From Bacteroidota bacterium (GTDB lineage Bacteria > Bacteroidota > Bacteroidia > NS11-12g > UBA9320), in assembly GCA_003484585.1 (NCBI GenBank), contig DNBZ01000072.1:1-5212 (forward strand): DNA of 5,212 bases. The letters run 5' to 3'. Below are positions 1 to 5,101 of this stretch, piece by piece. The notes below the pieces were generated by a model, which had not been told where the DNA came from, ran no database searches, and saw only the letters and a list, made by a program, of their open reading frames with translations. The number at the start of each line of letters is the position of its first letter. The stretch's first letter is position 1. Position numbers and translations under genes: made by a program.

Positions 1-126
1 CCACCCCTTAAATGGCAACGCCTTACGAGCTACGTTTACAATGAATGTCGACTCAGGGTTTAAGTTTTCAATTGAAGTGGATTTCCCTGTTCCACTAGCG
101 CCAACTATTAATACTTCTTGTGCCAT
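1..126 (-). CDS. P-loop ATPase, N-terminal 42 residues (cut by window edge)
   Basis: Only the first 42 codons are inside the window; the frame stays open to position 1. The protein begins MAQEVLIVGASGTGKSTS, a beta strand running straight into a Walker A motif at residues 9-16 (G9, G14, K15, S16). Then comes N-L-N-P-E-S-T-F-I-V-N-V and K-x-L-P-F-K-G-W at residues 35-42. That second motif resembles small phage nucleotide-binding proteins of the AAA_24/Sak4-like kind, several of which act in ssDNA annealing or recombination. Walker B and the rest lie outside, so the exact family is open. The start ATG shares one base with the helicase stop (TAATG), which supports both the start and translational coupling. 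The P-loop call is firm and the recombination role is inference. Confidence 0.85.
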   Translation of the reverse strand, partial: MAQEVLIVGASGTGKSTSIENLNPESTFIVNVARKALPFKGW

Positions 127-1097
127 TAGTCTTCTGTTTCTTTAGGTTCTTGATTACTTGAGTACATTGAAACTGCGTCCAATATTTCGTTATGAGCTAG
201 ATTATTCTGCATAAGAGCTATGCATGGCTCACCTTCCCTAACCTTTAGATAGTGCCAAAATATAGCATCATCTGTAGGCCATCTCTTTGGTCCGTATGTC
301 CTAATACCAAGCATCTCTGGGCGGTGTGTTACCACCACAATGTCAGAGTACATGTAACATGCATCTGCACCAAAGATGTCTTGCTTCTTAGGGTAATGTA
401 AATCTGGATTCTGGATACGCTCTGACGCTTCGATGTTACGGTTCATCTGCGAGATCAAGATAAATGCTACCTTGATTAGCTTCTTAAGACCGTTAAACAT
501 AGCCATCAGATCATAGAGTAAATCTCTATCCTGCGCACCACCTGCCTTCTTTACAAGTAGAGTATGATCTAACATAACGATAACCGGTTTGCCTATTTCT
601 TTAGAAAATTTTATTACTGTTGCTTCTAAAGCTTTGACACTACCCGGTATATCGACATAGTATATATCATACTTATTCAACTTACGAGATTCCTGTACTG
701 CATTCATATAGTAGTTGTCGTTGAGACTAAAATTCTCTGACGCACTATACAACTGCTGTGTAGTAATTTTCATCTTGTTACTAAGCTTGCGGGCGACAAG
801 CCTTGAGGATAACATCTCGAAGTTAAATGATAGTATTGCAAAATCTTCGTTTGGATTCAGATCTTTTAAACCTGTTTCCAATTGACCAAGAACTGCAGTT
901 TTCCCGCTACCAGACATACCAGCAATAGTTGTGATAGTCTGCCACTCTATACCTCCCATAGATATGTTGTTAAACTTATTCCATGGGGTAGTAAGAGATT
1001 TGATCTCACCTTTTCTCCTACCATCAATGTAGCGCAAGGCTGCAGTAGATGATTGAGAAATATGGCGCCAAGGTAAAGCCTTGTGTTCCTCGCTCAT
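126..1097 (-). CDS. dnaB: DnaB-like replicative helicase (SF4, ATPase domain only)
   Basis: This is a 323-aa hexameric-type helicase that should unwind phage DNA at the fork using ATP. Visible motifs in order are Walker A GMSGSGKT at residues 60-67 (K66, T67), F-N-F-E-M at 91-95 matching the DnaB F-S-L-E-M element with the likely catalytic E94, Walker B VIVMLDH at 172-178 (D177), the SQMNR motif at 216-220, K-Q-D-I-F-G-A-D-A with S-D-I-V at about 238-254 matching the DnaB region before the arginine finger, and K-V-R-E-G at 285-289. Cellular DnaB is about 470 aa. Here only a short linker of about 50 residues precedes the ATPase core, so the N-terminal collar domain is missing and no primase domain is fused. 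The start overlaps the upstream gene as ATGA and has one of the few good ribosome sites in the window (GGAG, 10 bases upstream). A RecA-like recombinase is less likely because of the SQMNR and FNFEM elements. Confidence 0.93.
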   Translation of the reverse strand: MSEEHKALPWRHISQSSTAALRYIDGRRKGEIKSLTTPWNKFNNISMGGIEWQTITTIAGMSGSGKTAVLGQLETGLKDLNPNEDFAILSFNFEMLSSRLVARKLSNKMKITTQQLYSASENFSLNDNYYMNAVQESRKLNKYDIYYVDIPGSVKALEATVIKFSKEIGKPVIVMLDHTLLVKKAGGAQDRDLLYDLMAMFNGLKKLIKVAFILISQMNRNIEASERIQNPDLHYPKKQDIFGADACYMYSDIVVVTHRPEMLGIRTYGPKRWPTDDAIFWHYLKVREGEPCIALMQNNLAHNEILDAVSMYSSNQEPKETED

Positions 1098-1639
1098 ATT
1101 AGATCTTCTCCGTAATTAGGTTGGTTAGTACTTGTTGGAATATCGAATTCCATGCCCTCATACATAGTCCAAGCTTCTTGGTTTATGTACGATGACATCA
1201 TCTTCCAACGTGGGCGAAATTCACCAGACCAATTAGCACGCTTTCTATCTTCTTTCTCGTTATCTAGAGCTTTCATGATAGTCTCGTGCAGATCTGGACT
1301 TTTTGTAATAAGCGCAATATACTTTAGTTTATTACGCTTCTTGTCGTTGTGTAAAGGCCTGCCTTGATCCTTAATGGGATAGGCAACTACAAATTGATTC
1401 CAGCAATCCTCGCATCCTCTGACCGTAAATAAATCCAACGCTTTTTGACGGAGAGTAAGAGTCCTGTCGGGCATTATTTTCACAAAGCCACGATCTTGTA
1501 ATTTAGTCTCGTCAATAGGTAGGATTTCTAGGTACTTAGTAAGCTGTTTAGCGTTCTCACTTTTAATAAGCAAGTATACGAATTCGCTCGGCGTCAATTT
1601 GTTGCCTTTCAACTTGGTTAAGTTTAAAGACACTTTCAT
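1094..1639 (-). CDS. Unknown 181-aa protein, possible winged-helix replication accessory
   Basis: I do not recognise the family. Residues 15-71 have a pattern like a winged helix: a helix at 16-26, a second at 30-39, then a helix with D-R-G-F-V, a likely beta hairpin (VKIMPDRTLTL, 53-63) and a closing helix (RQKALDLF). C-E-D-C follows at 76-79, then a lysine-rich stretch at 100-106. The C-terminal part contains a helix with many aromatics (R-W-K-M-M-S-S-Y-I-N-Q-E-A-W) at about 144-157. The stop overlaps the helicase start by four bases (ATGA), so the two are probably translated together. That position fits a helicase loader or replisome organiser, but this is inferred from context only. The first 77 bases overlap the upstream small gene in another frame, and no ribosome site is seen before the ATG. 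The next in-frame ATG would give residue 56 onward and destroy the winged-helix pattern, so I keep the long start. Confidence 0.75.
   Translation of the reverse strand: MKVSLNLTKLKGNKLTPSEFVYLLIKSENAKQLTKYLEILPIDETKLQDRGFVKIMPDRTLTLRQKALDLFTVRGCEDCWNQFVVAYPIKDQGRPLHNDKKRNKLKYIALITKSPDLHETIMKALDNEKEDRKRANWSGEFRPRWKMMSSYINQEAWTMYEGMEFDIPTSTNQPNYGEDLI
1108..1111 (-). promoter_or_regulatory. Ribosome binding site of the helicase gene (GGAG)
   Basis: GGAG on the minus strand with a 10-base spacer to the helicase ATG at 1097, within the last codons of the 181-aa gene (Gly-Glu). It is one of only two clear Shine-Dalgarno-like sites seen in the window. It supports the chosen helicase start and possibly higher translation of the helicase than of its neighbours. 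Confidence 0.45.
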
Positions 1640-1739
1640 TGCAGTTTAAATAATTATCTAGTTCCTCTTCAGTTAGGCACATCAGAGCATCATCTGATAT
1701 ACATCTCATTCCGTCATCACACTCTATACAATCAGTCAT
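1563..1739 (-). CDS. Small cysteine-rich protein, 58 aa, unknown
   Basis: The protein has cysteines at 4, 7, 13, 21 and 33, beginning MTDCIECDDGMRC, followed by an acidic helix LTEEELDNYL and a charged C-terminal helix. C-x2-C-x5-C could bind zinc, but no named fold is recognisable. The frame can be read further upstream to 1823, but I chose the ATG at 1739. It overlaps the upstream stop by 8 bases, in line with the other genes, while a longer start would run through most of the 75-aa gene. The 3' end overlaps the 181-aa gene by 77 bases in a different frame, which is unusual here. Without it there would be a 92-base hole in an otherwise gapless operon, which supports it. No ribosome site is visible, only an A-rich leader (AAAGAAA). 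Confidence 0.55.
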   Translation of the reverse strand: MTDCIECDDGMRCISDDALMCLTEEELDNYLNCNESVFKLNQVERQQIDAERIRILAY

Positions 1740-1959
1740 TTTCTTTAAAATTACCATCGCAGTCCCAGTGGTTTGAAATAAGGAGATATAAATATACGTC
1801 ATTTGGGTTAATTTTACAACCAAATTCCATTCTAATTATATCAACCACTGCTTCAACTGGTAACGATTCTAGCTCCTGGTAATAGAACTTTAACACTTGA
1901 TAAATATGCTGTATTTCAAATACATTTACCTCTTTACCGTTGTACAGACTGTTCTTCAT
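1732..1959 (-). CDS. Small hypothetical protein, 75 aa
   Basis: I do not recognise this protein. It looks mostly helical: residues 13-32 (V-F-E-I-Q-H-I-Y-Q-V-L-K-F-Y-Y-Q-E-L) form a likely amphipathic helix. Residues 34-45 (P-V-E-A-V-V-D-I-I-R-M-E) form a second, and N-P-N-D-V-Y-L-Y-L-L at about 52-61 a third. Three short helices could be a small helix-turn-helix domain, which would suit a replication or regulatory module, but no diagnostic residues are seen. The last nine residues are polar and acidic. It starts 10 bases after the DUF932 stop with an all-A/T leader (ATAATATAAT) and no Shine-Dalgarno sequence. It ends 8 bases inside the next small gene. Confidence 0.65.
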   Translation of the reverse strand: MKNSLYNGKEVNVFEIQHIYQVLKFYYQELESLPVEAVVDIIRMEFGCKINPNDVYLYLLISNHWDCDGNFKEND

Positions 1960-1969
1960 ATTATATTAT

Positions 1970-2737
1970 TTAATATCCTAAAGGCGGGTAATCATTGTAT
2001 GCATCATACGAATCTATACCGCTTTGGAAGTCTTGTTTGTACTCATCTAGTACATACTCTTTTGTAAAAGTATGTAATTTTGTATACTTTTCCAAAGCAT
2101 TAGATGGGTGAGCAGACTTAAGTGCTTCAGTACATGCATTGTAAGCAGACCATAGTGTACGCCCTGTAAACACAGGGGATTCAAACCATTCTTTAGTTGA
2201 TCTTGTAAGCTGAGGACTATTTAAAACTCCTTCATTTACAAACAACTGTCCAAAATAATCTGCTACTTGCTTATCGCTAAAAGGTATATCACTCATAAAA
2301 GATGCATCTTCTCTTGCTAGTTCATACCTGTTGTCTACATCCTCAAACAACTTTTGTATAAGTTTATCAAGATCTTCTTCTACATTCTGCGTATGTTTAC
2401 GCATCTTAATAATATCACCTACAAACATTAGGTTAGAACACACAGTTACTTGTGCCCCACCACACACACCTACAGGTAATGTCTTGTCGTAAGAGTTACG
2501 GAATCCTATGGATTTAGTCATGCTATTGTTATCTCCGTCCCATACTAGTGAGCCAAACAACTGCTGTCCTCTTTGATTTACTTCATAGTTATGCTGTGAA
2601 GCTTCTCTTCCGTAATGTTGGTTACCAGCCTCAGTTATCTTTGTAACTAATTCCTGGTGACTTACTGGTACGTAAGTCTCTGTTTTCTCAGGCACTTTAA
2701 TAAGGCCCAACTCGCTAAAATCTACTACTTTTGCCAT
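1970..2737 (-). CDS. DUF932 family phage/plasmid-like protein, 255 aa
   Basis: The family (DUF932, phage/plasmid-like protein) is common in phages and mobile elements and has no settled biochemical role. The hallmarks are here: G-F-R-N-S-Y-D-K at 78-85, a glycine-rich turn, then Q-V-T-V-C-S-N-L-M-F at 96-105 and R-K-H-T at 113-116, equivalent to the conserved C-S/T-N and R-H of the family. A long charged helix follows (about 118-145). The C-terminal R-T-L-W-S-A-Y-N-A-C-T-E-A-L-K (193-207) is also typical, ahead of a helix with L-H-T-F. It is at the short end for the family and appears complete. It sits between a basic 70-aa protein, which it overlaps by 13 bases, and small unknown genes leading to the helicase. 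A role in DNA replication or recombination is therefore plausible. The leader is A-rich (AACATAACAAA) without a Shine-Dalgarno sequence. Confidence 0.85.
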   Translation of the reverse strand: MAKVVDFSELGLIKVPEKTETYVPVSHQELVTKITEAGNQHYGREASQHNYEVNQRGQQLFGSLVWDGDNNSMTKSIGFRNSYDKTLPVGVCGGAQVTVCSNLMFVGDIIKMRKHTQNVEEDLDKLIQKLFEDVDNRYELAREDASFMSDIPFSDKQVADYFGQLFVNEGVLNSPQLTRSTKEWFESPVFTGRTLWSAYNACTEALKSAHPSNALEKYTKLHTFTKEYVLDEYKQDFQSGIDSYDAYNDYPPLGY

Positions 2738-2937
2738 TTTGTTATGTTATAATAAGGGTTTTTAAATGATTTTAAGTGTTTTGCAATGTGGTTAACGTTT
2801 ACTGAAGGGTAGTTAAACCCAAACATCAACTCAAATGTGCTTTTTGTAACTAATCCTGTAGTATCCTTTCTCTTCTTTATTGCTTTTTTTTGTTTAGGTT
2901 CTAAAGGAACATAATCTGTGTATTTTTTACTTGGCAT
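2725..2937 (-). CDS. Small lysine-rich basic protein, 70 aa
   Basis: I do not recognise this protein. It has 14 lysines and one arginine against four acidic residues, a net charge of about +11. The lysines cluster at residues 15-24 (KQKKAIKKRK), and the C-terminal half has mixed aromatic and basic residues (F-G-F-N-Y-P, K-H-L-K-S-F-K-N-P-Y-Y). Binding to nucleic acid or to an acidic partner is plausible from charge alone, and the next gene upstream encodes a strongly acidic protein. It starts 12 bases after that gene and overlaps the DUF932 start by 13 bases. There is no membrane segment or signal peptide. The start is the only ATG giving a sensible length, and no Shine-Dalgarno sequence is seen (GTAAATT before ATG). 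Confidence 0.7.
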   Translation of the reverse strand: MPSKKYTDYVPLEPKQKKAIKKRKDTTGLVTKSTFELMFGFNYPSVNVNHIAKHLKSFKNPYYNITKWQK

Positions 2938-2949
2938 AATTTACTTGTT

Positions 2950-3240
2950 TTACTCGTTTAACATCTTTCTATAGTCTTTTAACTCTTGATCCATGTCTAC
3001 TCCTGCAATCTCTAGGCATTCTTTCAAAGAATCTAGTTTGTGGAATAGATGGTCTTGGCAGCCACACTCTTCTTGATCTTTCTTCTCTAGATCGTAGTAA
3101 GATAGTACGACATGCACAAGTGCTTCAACGCCTTCTCTGTCAAGCTCGAGACTGTCTAACATCTCGTCCTCTCTTTCTGAGTCATCGTCATTCTTGTTTG
3201 CTGGGTGTAAGGGACTATCGTCCCACCAATCTTTACTCAT
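2950..3240 (-). CDS. Acidic small protein, 96 aa, unknown
   Basis: I do not recognise the family. The protein has 29 Asp/Glu and 11 Lys/Arg, a net charge of about -18. The first 34 residues look disordered and acidic (MSKDWWDDSP, then D-D-D-S-E-R-E-D-E). Residues 36-58 form a likely helix (GVEALVHVVLSYYDLEKK), followed by C-G-C at 59-61, H-L-F-H at 64-67 and Cys75, then two more charged helices. Cys59, Cys61 and His64/67 could hold a metal, but no known zinc motif is matched. Acidic phage proteins sometimes mimic DNA or chaperone partners; charge alone does not prove that. Its ATG is one base after the stop of the radical SAM gene (TAAGATG), which argues for a real coupled gene. Confidence 0.75.
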   Translation of the reverse strand: MSKDWWDDSPLHPANKNDDDSEREDEMLDSLELDREGVEALVHVVLSYYDLEKKDQEECGCQDHLFHKLDSLKECLEIAGVDMDQELKDYRKMLNE

Positions 3241-3241
3241 C

Positions 3242-4096
3242 TTAAAATATGTATCTAATTGTGTTCCAAGGTATTATACGATCGTGTAGAGCTGTAAATG
3301 CATCTATGTACAAACTCTTCAAGTGTCGCGCATACCTTACGTTAGTACCTCCGAACTGAGATGTCTTCTCTTCCTGCACAGCGGGATTCCACAAATGTGG
3401 CTCTGCCTCGGGATGTCTTGTTAGATTTTCCTGATGCTTCTTCTCGTTGTGTGTTAGGAATATTACCTCAGCTAGCACCTTGTCTTTGTTACTCACATGT
3501 TTGTCGAGTAAATTAAACAAGTCTTCATAATCCTCTAGCCAGTTATCTTCTACAATGACTGGACTAAAGTTTACATGGACATCATAGCCTGCATCTATAA
3601 ACTGATCAATAGCTTTGATTCTATCAATAATTTTAGATGTGTATGGCTCATGTATGTCAGACATGTACTGTGGCATCAAACTAAATCTGATGCGTATCTT
3701 ACCTTCAGGGTTAAATAATAGTAGGCTACGATTTACATACTTGGTAGCAAGGCTGCCCATGGCAACCGGATGATCTCTGAAGAACTTAAAGATCCTTTCC
3801 CAATCATGATACTTAGCATGCAGTGCAAAGTCTTCGTTACAACTAATGTCGTAGGTAGTGTACTCTGCATGTGTCTGGTTGGGTTTGTCTACCGGTGTAA
3901 AATAAGAATGGTTGTTTATCTCTGTTAGTATGTCCCCAGTGTTTGTTGCAACTGATAAGCCGTCTGGCTTGTGTCGCTTCATGTAACAATAAGAACAATC
4001 GTATAAACAACCATAACCGAATGATGGTGATATAAAATCTGTGCTGCGTCCTGATGGTCTGATAGTAAAAGTCTTACGTTTTACTTTCTGTATCAT
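3242..4096 (-). CDS. Radical SAM protein of the spore photoproduct lyase (SPL) type
   Basis: This 284-aa enzyme has the cluster motif C30-x3-C34-x2-C37 in the form C-L-Y-D-C-S-Y-C-Y, which binds a 4Fe-4S cluster and SAM. Further family features are Y-D-I-S-C-N-E-D with Cys86, L-A-T-K at 116-119, R-F-S-L at 137-140, H-E-P-Y-T at 149-153 with R159 and A162, and A-G-Y-D-V-H-V-N-F-S-P-V at 169-180. Known SPL enzymes repair the UV-made spore photoproduct in thymine pairs. From memory, Bacillus SPL (342 aa) has its cluster cysteines at 91/95/98 and the hydrogen-donor Cys141 in C-T-S-D. Cys86 falls in the same place, and Tyr36 and Tyr38 match its Tyr97 and Tyr99. The distance from the first cysteine to the C-terminus is also close (254 against 251 residues). 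The N-terminal extension of about 60 residues is missing, and the C-T-S serine is Glu here. A broader SPL-like protein with another substrate remains possible. The start is one base after the preceding stop (TAG-T-ATG). Confidence 0.88.
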   Translation of the reverse strand: MIQKVKRKTFTIRPSGRSTDFISPSFGYGCLYDCSYCYMKRHKPDGLSVATNTGDILTEINNHSYFTPVDKPNQTHAEYTTYDISCNEDFALHAKYHDWERIFKFFRDHPVAMGSLATKYVNRSLLLFNPEGKIRIRFSLMPQYMSDIHEPYTSKIIDRIKAIDQFIDAGYDVHVNFSPVIVEDNWLEDYEDLFNLLDKHVSNKDKVLAEVIFLTHNEKKHQENLTRHPEAEPHLWNPAVQEEKTSQFGGTNVRYARHLKSLYIDAFTALHDRIIPWNTIRYIF

Positions 4097-4097
4097 A

Positions 4098-4274
4098 CTA
4101 CAACTTTGATCTAGATTTCATCTCGTCTTCTATTATGTAAATATATCCTTGTACGTTAGGGCCCTTATGGCCTTGCTGTCTAAGCTTAGTTAGATCCTCA
4201 TAGGCTAACTTAAGTGTGAGATCATCTAGTACTTCTACTAGTTGTAGCACGCCTCGTCTTTCTAATCTATCCAT
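4098..4274 (-). CDS. Small helical protein, 58 aa
   Basis: The protein begins MDRLERRGVLQLVEVLDDLT, and one amphipathic helix appears to run from residue 2 to about 34, rich in leucine spaced three or four apart. A loop with Q-G-H-K-G-P-N at 34-40 follows, then a strand Y-I-Y-I-I and a charged tail. It is not a recognised family. Support comes from position: it fills the space exactly, starting 3 bases after the stop of the 26-aa gene and ending one base before the radical SAM start (TAG-T-ATG). A protein-protein contact role, perhaps with the radical SAM enzyme next to it, is only a guess. The leader has a weak GAAGAT and is otherwise A/T-rich. Confidence 0.65.
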   Translation of the reverse strand: MDRLERRGVLQLVEVLDDLTLKLAYEDLTKLRQQGHKGPNVQGYIYIIEDEMKSRSKL

Positions 4275-4277
4275 AAT

Positions 4278-4358
4278 TTAATCTTCAGTGTTATAAGATA
4301 CAATACAGATGACTACCACTGCTAGTATAGTGGCTACAAATAAAACTAAATGCATCAT
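4278..4358 (-). CDS. 26-aa single-pass membrane micro-protein
   Basis: Translation begins M-M-H-L-V-L-F-V and runs through an uninterrupted hydrophobic segment (about residues 3-21, VATILAVVVICIV) to a short polar tail S-Y-N-T-E-D. It is long enough for one membrane span. Two ATGs stand in tandem (4356-4358 and 4353-4355); the first overlaps the stop of the exported-protein gene as ATGA, a common coupled arrangement. The stop is 3 bases before the next small gene. Without this ORF there would be an 80-base gap in an otherwise tight operon. No family can be named. Small holin-like or envelope-modulating peptides look like this, but so do many unrelated ones. Confidence 0.55.
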   Translation of the reverse strand: MMHLVLFVATILAVVVICIVSYNTED

Positions 4359-4753
4359 TTTATGTTAAAAGGTTCTATTCTTTCGATTTTTGATAATATT
4401 GTTACAGAAACCCATTTATTAATAGCTTCACTGTAGTCGGTAAGTACATAAATTAAGTTATCTTCTGTATCTAAACAAATTTTACCTTTATCGCCTTCTG
4501 TTATGTAGCATTCTCCTAGAGTTTCGTCTCCATAGTATACCCACCATCCAGTTGCAAAAGAATTATCCTTTTTCTCTAAAGCAAAATACTCTTTACTTGT
4601 AATAATACGAGTTTTTTCCCACTTACTTCCAAGAGTTGTAAACTCGTGAGTAATCTCATTGTATTTGTGAGAAGAGTATCTACTTGATACGTAATAATCT
4701 TGTGCTTGTGCTATTCCAGAAAACAGCATAGCAGCAATTAAAAGGTGTTTCAT
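4355..4753 (-). CDS. Exported protein with Sec signal peptide, 132 aa, unknown
   Basis: The N-terminus MKHLLIAAMLFSGIAQAQ is a textbook signal peptide: Lys2, a hydrophobic core at 4-15 and an A-Q-A cleavage site, probably after Ala17. There is no lipobox cysteine, so it is not a lipoprotein. The mature part of about 115 residues is rich in beta-prone and aromatic residues (W-W-V-Y-Y-G-D-E at 70-77, I-Y-V-L-T-D-Y at 101-107). Its only two cysteines are Cys82 and Cys93, which could form a disulfide in the periplasm. No family is recognised. Phage-coded exported proteins of this size can act in superinfection exclusion, lysis or envelope change, but nothing here decides among them. The start overlaps the 38-aa membrane gene by ATGA and the stop overlaps the 26-aa membrane gene by ATGA. 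The exported gene is thus bracketed by two coupled membrane peptides. Confidence 0.8.
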   Translation of the reverse strand: MKHLLIAAMLFSGIAQAQDYYVSSRYSSHKYNEITHEFTTLGSKWEKTRIITSKEYFALEKKDNSFATGWWVYYGDETLGECYITEGDKGKICLDTEDNLIYVLTDYSEAINKWVSVTILSKIERIEPFNIK

Positions 4754-4866
4754 AGTAATTTCTTTTTTAAAAGTTTATAAATTGATTTGTAAATAAGATA
4801 AAAAACTAAAAGTAATACAGGAGTTTCCCATCTCATAAGATTGTTGTACATAATAAACTCTACCAT
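4750..4866 (-). CDS. 38-aa membrane micro-protein
   Basis: After a polar start (MVEFIMYNNLMRWET) the protein has one hydrophobic stretch at about residues 16-30 (PVLLLVFYLIYKSIY) and ends with a lysine-rich tail K-L-L-K-K-K-L-L. By the positive-inside rule the C-terminus should be cytoplasmic. The ATG is within the end of the coiled-coil gene (7-base overlap), and the stop overlaps the exported-protein start by ATGA. It has the best ribosome site in the window, GGGAGG six bases before the ATG. Gene-to-gene fit, a good ribosome site and a membrane segment together make this a likely real gene despite its size. Its function is unknown; it may work with the coiled-coil protein or the exported protein next to it. 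Confidence 0.65.
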   Translation of the reverse strand: MVEFIMYNNLMRWETPVLLLVFYLIYKSIYKLLKKKLL

Positions 4867-5051
4867 GTTTTGCCTCCCTTAACTTCTTCAATATCTCCCT
4901 CTATCATACGAATGCTGTTAGAGTTCTCATTAATAAGTTTAGATAACTGTTCTAGTTGCTTATCAATATTGTTAAGCTGTTGTTGTTGTAAACTAAGAAG
5001 TTCTATAACTCCTTCAAGTTTTTGTGTTTGGTTCATGCTAATCTGTGCCAT
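4860..5051 (-). CDS. Coiled-coil protein, 63 aa
   Basis: The protein is glutamine- and leucine-rich (L-S-L-Q-Q-Q-Q-L at 19-26) with hydrophobic residues at heptad-like spacing: Leu12, Ile16, Leu19, Leu26, Ile29, Leu33, Leu36, Ile40, Ile47, Ile50 and Ile54. This predicts a parallel or antiparallel coiled coil over most of its length. The tail G-D-I-E-E-V-K-G-G-K-T-W is charged. No family is recognised. It is the first minus-strand gene after the tRNA-like end and so probably the first protein gene of this run. ATG at 5051 follows TTAAAC with no Shine-Dalgarno sequence; Met6 is a possible alternative start. Its stop overlaps the 38-aa membrane gene by 7 bases. Small coiled-coil proteins next to membrane peptides suggest an oligomeric or envelope-associated assembly, but that is inference. 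Confidence 0.7.
   Translation of the reverse strand: MAQISMNQTQKLEGVIELLSLQQQQLNNIDKQLEQLSKLINENSNSIRMIEGDIEEVKGGKTW
4873..4878 (-). promoter_or_regulatory. Strong Shine-Dalgarno sequence (GGGAGG)
   Basis: GGGAGG on the minus strand, six bases before the ATG of the 38-aa membrane gene. It lies inside the last codons of the coiled-coil gene (K-G-G). It stands out because nearly all other starts in the window have A/T-rich leaders without such a site, and it supports the choice of start at 4866. Part of the match may simply be the Lys-Gly-Gly codons. Confidence 0.6.
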
Positions 5052-5101
5052 GTTTAATGATTTTTTAATAAAGGTTTAACAATAGTTGATCTGTCTATCC
5101 A

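Noticed and set aside
1152..1367. Plus-strand 71-codon ORF
   Set aside because: It lies wholly inside the 181-aa minus-strand gene, has no ribosome site or recognisable motif, and runs against the direction of the whole operon. It looks like an antisense shadow.
1740..1823. Longer start for the cysteine-rich small gene
   Set aside because: Starting at 1823 would add 28 residues that overlap most of the C-terminal half of the 75-aa gene in another frame. The ATG at 1739 gives the short overlap seen at the other junctions.
4870..5079. Plus-strand 69-codon ORF rich in serine and cysteine
   Set aside because: It is the antisense of the coiled-coil gene. The Ser/Cys/Leu composition (including four cysteines in a row) is what antisense of Gln/Leu-rich codons gives, and no start signal is visible.
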